Shown here: positions 36,802 to 47,377 of the stretch, piece by piece
Layout of the letters: each line of letters begins with the position of its first letter
Position numbering within the stretch: the stretch's first letter is position 1
Assembly (NCBI GenBank): GCA_016946835.1
Contig: JACVTC010000142.1
Location: forward strand, 333,501-397,500
Length of the DNA stretch: 64,000 nt
From: Neocallimastix lanati (nom. inval.)
Lineage: Eukaryota > Neocallimastigomycota > Neocallimastigomycetes > Neocallimastigales > Neocallimastigaceae
Direction of reading: 5' to 3'
Notes under the pieces: generated by a model
What the model was told of the DNA's origin: nothing
Seen by the model: the letters and a program-made list of their open reading frames with translations, nothing else
Database searches by the model: none
Position numbers and translations under genes: made by a program

Positions 36802-39800
36802 ATGGTACCAAAGAATAAAAATAATAATAATAATAATAATAATAAGAGTAACACCGCTTCAAAGAGTGTTAAAGAAGCTTCAGGATCCAGGGAAGAAAAG
36901 AAAGAATCTTCTCCTTCCGTTGCCCATCCTACAGAAGGTACAACTAAAAAAGTTGTGGAGGCTCCTCAGGTAGCCAGTGGCACCAACCCTAAGGTTGTTG
37001 AATCCGCCGTACCATCTAGCTCAGGCCAGAGCGAACCTACGGAAACAAAAGTGATGGCCCCTTCCAATAGTGACTCTCAAGTAGAGGAAAAGAAACCCCC
37101 GTTAGCCGCACTTCTCCTACCACATGAAGAAGATATAGAAATGAAAAACGAAGACAGCTTCTCATCAGTTACTATGGAAGAAATCGATAATTATTGGAAA
37201 CATATACCAGATGAAATACCTTCTCTAGAGTCTACCAATAAGAATCAATATGGTTGTTCAGGACTCATAAACTCTTTTAACCCAAATAATCCAGGGAATA
37301 CATTTATTTTATCTAATGATAAAATGTTTAAAGATTTAAAATCTGAAAATGAACTATTAAAACAACAAATGGTTCAACAGCAAAATCAGATTAACGCCTT
37401 AATTTCTCAATTATCTAACCTTACTACTAATGCTAATAGTACTATTGAACTTAATAAACAGATAATCCATGACAAAGAAAATGCTATCGAACAACTCAAG
37501 AAAAGAAATCGTGATGACTTAGACATACAAGACATGGAAATATATAAAACTCAAAATGATGTCGAAGACTTGAAGAAGCGCTTGAATATCTTTAAAATCA
37601 ACACTAATAATAACGTTAAACAACTTGAGAGTAACTTTAATTACAACCAAGAAGTAATTAAAGAGGCCCAAAGAACATTACAATCTCAAGATGAATCTTT
37701 GAATAAACAACATAAACTAATAGAGGATTTGAATAATAAAGTAGTTACTATTTACAACACTCTGCAAACAGCAGATAAAGGTAAAAATAAATCAGATGAA
37801 GTTAGTCTTATTAGACTCAATCAAACCAAAAAGGAATTAGAAACATTTAAAGCTGAAATGAATCTTAAATTTAAGCTTCAAGATAAACTTGTGTCTAGCT
37901 ATTCTAAGGTTCAAGACAATTTAACTAAAATCGCAGAGCGATTGAACAATTATCAAGATCAAATTGATAATATTAATAACCAAATTAAATTAGAAGGATC
38001 TAATCTCACTGACGAGAAAATTAATGAATTAACGACTTCCCAAATTGATCTTCAAAACAAATATAATAATACTCTTAAGGCTCTTAATAATATCAAGATT
38101 AATAATACCGACATTGATAAAAATTTTAAAGATCAAATTAAAACAATTAATAACAACATTTCTAAATACAATCTTGATCTTAGAGAATCCAATCTTCAAA
38201 AACAATACCAAAATTTGGTTCTCCAGAATCCGAAAACAACTAAATTTTTTAAATATGAAGTTACTAAGAATAGTATTATCCTTTCTTTAGCCGACCCTAA
38301 ATACGCTAATTTAGTTAACAAGCTCATTCTTAAACACTACCAAACTTTATGGAAAAATCATATTAATTTAGACGAACCGACTATTGATGATCTTAGTTTT
38401 TATATCAATGATCCTAATAACAGTCTTAATATTTCTTTAGGGGACTCCATGGACAAAGATGCGAAATCTTTTGTTGGAAATTCTACCATGGAAAACTTCA
38501 AGAAAACTTTCGGAGATCAACTCAGAAAGGAATTAAAAGATGAATTAGATGAAGAAAAAGCTACCTCTTCTAAGAATTCGAAAAATTTAAAAGAAATGCA
38601 TGAAAGAGCCATAAAAGAAATGAACGATAAGTATAATCAATTAAGTGATAAGTTAAAAAATGCAAACAACCTAAATAAAGAAGAAATAAACAAATTCTTG
38701 ATTGAATTCGAAACATTCAAAAACTCGATGTAGAATAAACTAAAAGAAGATAAGGATAATCAACAGAGGGAAATAGAAAGACAGTTACGCCAAATTAAAC
38801 ATGAAGACCTTAGGGACCGTTTACCTAATAAATTTAGAGAAAAATATAACCTTGATTATACATATAACACCATAGATTTTGAAGAAAGTTACAATACTTA
38901 TCAAAAATTTATACAATCACTTCATAATGACAACATCTCAGACGAAGAATATTTTAGTGCGATCACGGGAAAAACTTATAAACCAAACGAAAGCCTTAGC
39001 TCCTTTGAAAATAGAATTAGAGATTTGGAAAGCCAAGTTATTCCCAATGAACCACAAAGTATATCACAATGGTATTTTATTAAGGAGAATAATGAAGAAG
39101 AAAGAGTAGAAAACCATAAACAAGTAGTTGTATTTTCTCCCGATGAGTTTGAGGCAATTAAAGATGTAGAGGGGAGTTCCTTATTGTTCTACAAAACCTT
39201 CAAACACAATTGCCCAAGATACAAAGGGAAATCTACGGGCTATGACGATCTCAGAGATTTCAAGTTTTATCTACAAAACTACGCCCCACCCAGTAATGAG
39301 ATACAAATAATCAACGCTTTTGAATACTTTGTTAGTAACAAGGAAGATACCAAAAAATGGTATAAAAATGAAAAAAGAATCGTTCTTAATAAACTCAGAG
39401 ACAACCCAAGACTTAAAGGTATTCTTATGTGGTATGAATTTAATAAAATTATTTCCAAATTTGAATATAAATTCTGTGAATTTACACAGATTGAACAGGA
39501 AAATTATTGGAACAACATTAGTGGCATATCTTCTCTTAACCTGAGTAAATTAAGAAATTTAGTTCAACAAATCGAAAAGGTTTCTATAAACCTTAATAAA
39601 GAGTACGGTGAAAGAGTTATTAAATTGATCTCATGTATTCATGATCCTAAATACTTTAAATTTCTACAGAAAAATATGTGCAGACTTCCGATTACTAATA
39701 AATCTATTGATTTAAAAATTAGAGATAATATTAATAAAACCATTTATTTTGATACTCTTAAAATTCTCTTTACAAAATTACAAGAAAATGAAGGTAACAG

Positions 39801-40083
39801 TTCTATCATTAAAAACTTTGATTGCTTATTCACCAATTATAAAAATACTAAAACTGTAAAACACCATTCTAAGAATTCAGCCCTTGAACTAAAACAATCA
39901 GCTTTTAAGCTGAAAAAATCTTCAAAAAAGCTTAAAAATGTTTCCATAGCGAAATCCTCGCATAATTCTACCACTAACGAAATTATTCTAGGAGAAAATA
40001 CTGAAGTCAATAATATTGAAGATCATCTTCTAAGAACTTCATCCCATCAAAACCAATTAATAATCCAAAGTTTGCTAGAATAA
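36802..40083 (+). pseudogene. Element F giant coiled-coil gag-like protein, interrupted by one TAG
   Basis: One frame running from ATG 36,802 (open also upstream) to TAA 40,081-40,083, about 1090 codons, with a single in-frame TAG at 38,731-38,733. Residues about 1-130 are low-complexity (poly-Asn, Ser/Pro/Glu). Then comes a long Gln/Asn/Lys-rich region with heptad-like spacing (NELLKQQMVQQQNQI onward) typical of coiled coil to about residue 550. Then a more folded C-terminal half follows (WYFIKENN, CPRYKGKSTGYDDL, MWYEFNK, ISCIHDPKYF). A protease frame follows, so it occupies the gag position. I do not recognise a known gag domain and no zinc knuckle is visible. Known Gypsy gags are usually far shorter. 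Confidence 0.6.
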
Positions 40084-40703
40084 AATGGAACAGACGCATG
40101 ACCTTTACAAATAATGGTATTAAGGACACTATCTTCATGCTCGATTCTGGCAGTGATCCTAACATTATTGGCTCCAACGTTCTGCACAAACTCGGCATCA
40201 AACCAATCGAAACTTCTACTCCTAGCTCCTTTTTAGCCGGAGGACAGGTAATTGAAGTGAAATCTCACGTCTACCTCAAGATTGCAATTAATCTTGGAAA
40301 AAAGACATTTTATATAAAAAATGTCAAATTCAATGTGACTAATACGGATAGACCAAAAAATGCTAAAAGTAATAGTTTTTATTATGATAAAATTATTTTA
40401 TGAGACAACGTATTACACGAGTTGGAAAATAACAAACGCTACCCTGAAATATACCCTAAATTTATGCAAATCGATAAAAATAGAATTAATGAATTAGTAT
40501 ATCATAGAAAAGGAGTATATGACCCAGAATGGGACAAAAAATATCTTGACAAAAATAATATAATAATAAAAAGTAAAACAAATGGTAGAGAAAATCAAGA
40601 GAATCATAACTGTGAATATATGCACATGACTAAAAAAGAAATGCAATTAATTGAAGAAAAGTTGAATCAACAAAAACAGATAAATAACCCATTTTTTATC
40701 TGA
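40020..40703 (+). pseudogene. Element F protease and start of pol
   Basis: The frame is shifted -1 relative to gag and overlaps its last 60-70 codon bases. From about 40,020 it is open; ATG 40,098 is internal. FMLDSGSDPNIIG (near 40,134) is a retropepsin active site with the Asp-Ser-Gly triad. A TGA at 40,401 interrupts the frame, which then continues through YPEIYPKF and VYDPEWDKKY. RT, RNase H and integrase are absent, apparently deleted. I found no convincing slippery heptamer in the gag-pol overlap. Confidence 0.7.
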
Positions 40704-40773
40704 AGCATCTTGGGAACCCGAAGAAAACTTAAATTGCCCTAAACTCTTAAAAGAATTTAACAATAATAACTAA
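40686..40773 (+). pseudogene. Chromodomain tail of element F
   Basis: In the frame next to the preceding one, LSEASWEPEENLNCPKLL and a short Asn run end at TAA about 40,771. SWEPEENL is the hallmark C-terminal half of retrotransposon chromodomains, which target integration to chromatin. The N-terminal half and all of RT-integrase are missing, so a large internal deletion joins here. Confidence 0.75.
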
Positions 40774-41095
40774 AATTAAAACTTGAAAATGAATCTTCAC
40801 TTTATTAATATCAAACTTATATTAATTTATTAATATCAATATTACTAAATATTATTTTATATTATTAAATATTATTAATATTCATGTATTCTTATTACAT
40901 ATTATATTCATGTAACTTTTTTAATATCATGTAATTTTATTCAAAAAAAGTTCGTACTATAAAATGGTTAATTATAATTTTTATTTTATTTTAGTTTAGT
41001 TTAGTTTAGTTTAGTTTAGTTTAGTTTGCCTAATTTTAGTATAATTATGCCTAACTGTTAGATTCGTCTGGTATCCGAATCCTGGAGGCGGACCA
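40774..41095 (+). other. Element F 3' untranslated region with polypurine tract
   Basis: AT-rich, with six TTTAG repeats (about 40,991-41,025). GGAGGCGGACCA at 41,084-41,095 sits just before the LTR start and is the likely polypurine tract. Confidence 0.55.
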
Positions 41096-42066
41096 TGTTG
41101 TAAAATATTTAATAATTTGAATACGTATTTAAATGTAATGTAATGTAAATTATTGTGGATAAAAATGTTTTCCAAATTTTTAATATAAATTTAAATGTAT
41201 TCCAAATTATTAATTTAAATAATTTTCTCAAAAATTTATGACTAAATTATTTGGAGAATTTACGTAACAATTACTCAGTTGAATCACGAAACTTCATAAA
41301 TTAAAAAATAATTAATCATTAATTAGTTAAATTAAAATAATTAAAGGAATATTGCCTTTTCCGTTTGTTTACAAAAACTTGCCGTTTTGTTTACTTGTCT
41401 TTTAAATTATAGAAATTCTAAAAATAAAAATAGCAAGTTGTGGTTTAGTAAATTGGTTTTCACAATTTGGCAAAATTTAAATTAAATATATGGATAGAAT
41501 ATATTTAATCATATAATTAATGAATTAAACTCTAAATTTTCTTCATAGAAAATTTTAGAAAAATTAGATAGTTTTAAATAGAATTTATATTAAAATAATT
41601 CATAACATTTCATGTAATTTATTATATAATGTAATTGATAATATAAAATAATATGTTTATGTAATTTATTAAAATTTATTTTGATTTAAAACTTTATTTT
41701 GAAAAAGTATAAAAAGAGTTAATTTTTCTACTATTGAACGATAGTTGGAAAATCGTATAGTAATAGGAAAATTTAAATTTTATTATTAGTTTCGTAACTA
41801 TTATTAGAATAGTTACTTTCTTATAAAACAATTATATTATAGTTTGTAAAACCTTAATTGCTAGTGGGAACTCCGGAAAGGACCTTGCGTTACCCAGTTA
41901 AGTGGTTGTTGAAAATTAGTTAATAAATAAAATAAATAAATAAAAGGAATTAAAAAAGAAAATAATTAATTAATTAATAGAGGTTTAGGATATAGTGTTA
42001 TTAGTGTAGTAAAGTTAGTATAGAATAGCCACAAACCTAGACTTGATAAGTATTTTATTTTACACA
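41096..42066 (+). repeat. Element F 3' LTR (provisional ends)
   Basis: Starts TGTTGTAAAATATT after the polypurine tract and probably ends ..TTTTACACA near 42,066. TATAAAAAG at 41,708 is a plausible promoter. A GC-richer stretch follows at 41,860-41,910. No second copy in the window confirms the ends. The D LTR begins 17 bases further on. Confidence 0.55.
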
Positions 42067-42083
42067 TGTAACGAAATCTTCAG

Positions 42084-42896
42084 TGTTAAGGTTTTAGAGA
42101 ATTAAATAAAAATAAAGTAAGAAACAAAAATTTTATTTATTTATTTATTATTTTTATTTATAAATTTATTTTCTTAATTTTACTTGATTTTATTTTTAAA
42201 AATTGGTAACAAAATTTACAACTATTTATACTTTTTTCAAGGCATAAAAGTTGTTCTTGCCACTAAATTACATTTTATTTATTTTTTTTTAAAAAAACTA
42301 TTAAATTTAAATTGAATTTTATAATCAGTTATATAAAATTTAATTATAACAATATAAATAAAATACATTTATAATATTAATAAAACATTTTTTTTTTTTT
42401 TTTTTAAAATATCTAAAATATTACTAATAAGAATTTATTTAATTGGCTATAATTTTTATTACAATCTGTTAAAATATTCAAATAAAAATAAAAATACTAT
42501 TCTAATATAAAGGTTTTTAATAAAATAAAACATTTTTCAATATAAAATAAAACATTTCGATATAAAATTTTATAATAAAAGTTAAAATATAATATATAAA
42601 TTTTTAATCATCAATATATAAAAATATTATTAATACAAAATTTTCATTATTAATATAAAAATAAAAAAAATAAGATTTATTATTAATATTGCTAATATTA
42701 GTTTTAAATATATAAAAATATTACTATTAATATAAGATTTAATATAAAAATATAAAGTTTAATATAATTTTTGATTTAATTTTTGATCTTTGGATTTAAA
42801 AATTTATTAAAGTACAAAAATAATAATGTACACATAATGTATTAGAAATAAATCGTATATTTAATTAAGAATGCATTATTTAGTACATTCTTATCA
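42084..42896 (-). repeat. Element D 3' LTR
   Basis: TGTTAAGGTTTT..TTCTTATCA on plus. Nearly identical copy at 54,408-55,228, differing by a few substitutions and homopolymer lengths. TATAAATAG on the minus strand at 42,230-42,222. The polypurine tract GTCGGGGCATCT (minus, 42,908-42,897) precedes it. No matching target duplication at the two outer ends. Confidence 0.93.
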
Positions 42897-42914
42897 AGAT
42901 GCCCCGACGAAGAC

Positions 42915-45900
42915 TCAAGCTTCTCTGTAAGCGGAGTTAAACTTTACTAAATTTTTAAAGTGAACATTCCTATCGAGTTGCTTTCCAGTCTTCTGATCGA
43001 TTAGGGTTGCCGTGTTGAATTGAATTTTTAAAATTTTAAATGGTCCATTGTAATATGGTTCTAGCTTAGTGCGGCTAAAGTTTCTAAAAAGAACAAGATC
43101 ACCAGCCTTTAATTCTTTTCCTTTTTTCATACTTATTTGTTCTTCTCGTCTTGTTGCCCAATACTTGTTAGCATTCTTCACATTTTCGCATGCTTCTCTA
43201 GTCCATTGATAATGACGAACAAATTTTTCCATTAAAATTTCATCATATGATTTACCTGCATTTTCAATTGTTCTTATGGCTATATCATAAGGCAGTTGGT
43301 CTTCTCTTCCATATACTAATTCAAAACTAGAATGTCCAGTAGCTGTGTTTTTGGTAGTTCGAAGTGCCCATAAAGCAGAAGGTAAAACTTCATCCCAATC
43401 TTGATTTTTCCTTCTTAATAAACGGAGTAATTTTCCAATTTCTTTATTTCGATTTTCAGTAAGACCATTTGATTCAGGGTGGTAAGTAGCTACAAATTTA
43501 ACATATACATCATAAAGATCAAGAAAGATTTTAGTCATATCAGAAGTGAATTGGACTCCATTATCGGTGGTAATAACTTGAGGCACACCATGTCTTGCAA
43601 AAACATTTATTAAAAATTTAATTATATCAGAGGAAGTTATGTTTTCAGTGGGTGCGGCTTCAACCCATTTGGTAAAGTAATCAACAGTTACTATAATATA
43701 TTGATTATTATTTCTTGTTTTTGGTAACGGTCCTATAATATCTAATCCTAAATGCACAAAGAGACCCTCTACTTTAGTTGGATGGTTTTCGGTTGGTTCT
43801 GGATATGGTTGAGGACGATTTAATTGGCATTTTTCACAATTACTAACAATTCTTTTGATATCTTTAATCATATGATTCCAATAAAAGTTTTTCTTAAGTC
43901 TTTGATATGTTTTGTAATATCCTTCGTGGCCAATATTATGAGCTTCTAAAATTAATTTAAATTTTTCATTTTCATCCGTTATTAATTTTCTATAATTTCC
44001 ATTGTCGATAAAGTAATCTTCACCATCAATAACAGTAAACTTTTCATTAATAAATTCCTTTATAACTTTAGATAATAATTCTTCATTATTTCCATTAGTA
44101 ATTTTTGTTAATAATATCTTTCTCTCTTCCTTACTTTTCATTCTTGAAAGAGCATCAGCTAACACATTCTTTTTGCCTGATTCATATTTTATATTAATTC
44201 CAAGCATACTAGCGGTTAGACACCATCTTGTTTGCCTTGCATTGAAAGGTTCTTTATTCTTAAATAAACCAACTAATGGTTTATGATCTGTGTAAATAGT
44301 TGTAGGTAATGGATTTCCTTCAATATAAGATTTAAATTTAGTCATACAGTAAAACAAAGCGGTTCCTTCCAAATCTGTGATACCATAATTCTTTTCAGCT
44401 TTCTTCAAACTTCTACTTATAAAATGTATTGGATGCTCCTTACCGGTTTCTTCTTCTTTTTGTAAAAGAACTCCACCAATTCCATTATACGAAGCATCAG
44501 TTCTAATGATAAAAGGTTTGTCAAATGACGGAAATTTTAGAATAGGTGCATTGATTAATTTTTCTTTTAGGAGTTCAAAGCTTTCTTGTTGTTCTTTATT
44601 CCATTCATATTTAGTATTCTTTTTCAATAATTTACATAAAGGTGAGGTAATTTGAGCATATTTAGGAATAAAGTCACGATAATATCCTATTGCTCCTAGA
44701 AATGATCTTAATTCATGAATTGATGAAGGGGCTTCCCACTTCTTAATAGCTGTTATTTTACTTTCCATGGGACTTAATCCTTTAGTAGTAAGTTTGTGAC
44801 CTAATACATCAACTTCAGTTTGAAGAAAATGGCACTTTTCAATATTAATTTTTAACTTGTTTTCTTTAAATACTTCTAATACTTGTTTAATATGAATTAA
44901 ATGTTCTTCGATACTTTTTGAATAGATCAAAACATCATCAATAAATACATAAACAAATTCACCAATAAAAGGGAATAAAATTTTATTCATTTCTCTTTGG
45001 AAGGTTGAGGGAGCTCCAGTAAGTCCAAAAGGCATAACCTTAAATTGATAATTTCCAAACTTAGTAGTGAAAGTGGTTACTTCAACGCTTTCTTCATCCA
45101 TTAAGATTTGGTGAAAACCAGAAAATAAATCAAGAGTTGTAAATATTTTAGCTCCTCCGAGACTATCAAAAATTTCATCTATATATGGAACTGAATAAGA
45201 ATCTTTTTCTGTCATATCATTGACTTTTCGGTAGTCAATGCACAAGCGCCACTTTCCATTGTGTTTTAGAATGAGCACTACTGGAGATGACCATTCTGAA
45301 CAGGATGGTTCTATCAATCCTTTCTTAATAAGTTTTGTAAGTTCTTCTTTTAAGATATCTGATTTTAATTTAGTTAACCTATAACTTCTTAATTTTACTG
45401 GCTTTGCATTTGCTTTTAAACGAATCTTATGTGGTGAAAGTTTAGAAGGAGTTAGTTCTTCTGTTGAAGTGGCAACTATGTCAATCATTTCTTTGAGAAT
45501 TTTAATAATTTGTTCTTTATAATCTTTACTTAAGGTACTTAAAAATTCATCACTCTCAATAAATTCCATTGGAGTTAATTCCTTTATAATTTCCTTTTCA
45601 TTATTCGTTTCTTCAACTTTTCTAATAGTGCAGATTATACTTTCTTCATCATAATATTGATTATTTATTTTAGCTATTTCTTCGTATTCACTTTTTGACA
45701 AAAGTTTACATAGACTGTTTAAGGTTGGATGAATAAATAAACAATGATCGATTTGAGTTTTAAAGTTTATTAACATATCATAAAATGAGTCTTCTTTCTC
45801 AATAATTCTAAAGTCCGCATTAAATTCATAATTATTAATTTTTACTGGTAATCGAACAATAATTCCTTCCGAGTATTCTTCATCTTGTGTTGCTAGTTGG

Positions 45901-46166
45901 ATTCTTCCACGACTTTTTCCAACTGTTTCATATTCACCAGGTAATTTATCAAAATACTGCTTAGTAACGATGCTTAGGTTACTACAAGAATCAATTAAAA
46001 GTTTTCCTAGTACTCCGTCAACACTTGCATCAACCATTGCTAAGTCTTCTTCGGCTACTTCATTACTTTTACTTATGTAGCTATGATCATAGTTATTTAC
46101 TAATAAAGTTCGTGCTATTACATTGTCTACAGTTCCAATTATTTTAGATTTTTCTAACTTTAAACC
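42915..46166 (-). pseudogene. Element D pol, main part (protease to integrase), split by element C
   Basis: Continuation of the pol frame that starts at about 52,050; element C and its target duplication interrupt it. It holds protease (LIDSCSNLSI, near 45,990), RT with FIDDVLIYSK, RNase H (IIRTDASYNG), integrase with H-H-C-C finger (AHNIGHEG..CEKCQLNR) and D-D-E residues (LDIIGPL, TTDNGVQF, SNGLTENRNKEIG), ending AYREA at 42,915. No chromodomain. No other stop was seen, so the gene was probably functional until element C landed. It is closely related to E pol throughout. The first Met-containing open segment starts at 46,037, but coding continues upstream to the insertion. Confidence 0.92.
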
Positions 46167-46171
46167 TTGAG

Positions 46172-46943
46172 TGTAAAGATATTATTAATATCTTTATAAA
46201 TTTTAATTAAATTTAATCATAAATTTAAGTAAAATTGAAATAAATCTATTAAAAATCACGTGTATAAAATTATTGCAAATAATTTTAAACAAAACTTCGA
46301 CTTCTTCCCAATCATATTAATAAATTAAAAATTTCTCTTGTGAAACTAGTAATTGAAAATCATTTCTTTTTATGTAATTTAATTTAAATAATAAGAGTTA
46401 AGGTTTTTTACAAGATAAATTAACAACATGAAACTATGCAATTAGTCATGTTGAAACTTGCGGCATTTTATGCTAAAATCATATTAAATAATTATGACAA
46501 CTTTTATATTAATTTTAAATAGAAAATATAATAAGAATTTATTAATAATATTTAAATAATAAATAAATAATAAATGAGCTCGATTGAAATTGTTTATATT
46601 TATTTTAGTTATTAATTATAATTCTCTTTATTTAGTAATAGTTAATTATTTATTATTAGTTTAGGTTAGTATTGTTTTTAAATAAATAGTTAGATAATAT
46701 AATTCAATAGGAATTATATATTCTAAATGTAATAAGATAAAAATATAAATAGTTAACCAAATTTCATGTATTTTAATCGATGTAATTGTTATTAACGATT
46801 TATTGTTAATAACACTAATAATTAATAAAGATTATTTTAAATCTAAATATAATAAAACTTATTTGTTTATAAAACATTTTTGTGTTATTTAGTGTTATTA
46901 TAATTTTTGACTTATAATCTATTTTTTAAATCAAAACTTTATA
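46172..46943 (+). repeat. Element C 5' LTR
   Basis: 772 bp, TGTAAAGATATT..AACTTTATA. It is preceded by TTGAG (46,167-46,171), which recurs at 51,299-51,303 after the other end. TATAAAT (46,744-46,750) is followed 38 bases later by GTAATTGTTAT (46,782-46,792). Related to the A and B LTRs. The 3' terminus is TA rather than CA. Confidence 0.9.
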
Positions 46944-46954
46944 ATAACAATTAC
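46944..46954 (+). promoter_or_regulatory. Self-priming primer-binding site of element C
   Basis: ATAACAATTAC abuts the LTR and is perfectly complementary over 11 bases to GTAATTGTTAT at 46,782-46,792 inside it. Confidence 0.8.
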
Positions 46955-47049
46955 CTTTTTCTCTCAATAAAATACGTTATAAGTCAAGATTATAAAACGT
47001 GATACGTTAACAGTGGCTTGTGTGTGGCTTGATTCAAAATATTTTTTTT

Positions 47050-47125
47050 TACCAGTTTTAGATTATTGCTACCAGTTTCAGAATATTGCCACCAGCTCTA
47101 TAATATTGCTACCGAAATTACAATT
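47050..47125 (+). repeat. 20-bp leader tandem repeat of element C
   Basis: About 3.5 copies of a unit like TACCAGTTTCAGAATATTGC in the untranslated leader. CGTTTACTCGACAGCACC at 47,187-47,204 is a block also found in the B leader. Confidence 0.8.
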
Positions 47126-47377
47126 ACACGTCTTAGAACAAGATTCGAAAAACCATAAACCTTTAATATTTTAATTTATAACGTTACGTTTACTCGACAG
47201 CACCGCTTCAAAGGATAGAGCTAGATCGACTAGATGAAAAAACGTTATAGTTTGAAATATTTATTTGTTTGATATTTTTGTTAAAGAAATTGCAAAAATT
47301 TAAGTCAATTTAAAATAATCAAATTGGAGGGATTTAACAACCTAATAAGAAGATTCGAAGACCTTAACCTGCAAGAA

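Noticed and set aside
32975-40773. A single ambisense retroelement with pol on one strand and gag on the other
   Set aside because: E pol already has its own protease and no chromodomain, while F has its own protease, chromodomain tail, polypurine tract and LTR. They are two truncated elements joined head-to-head.
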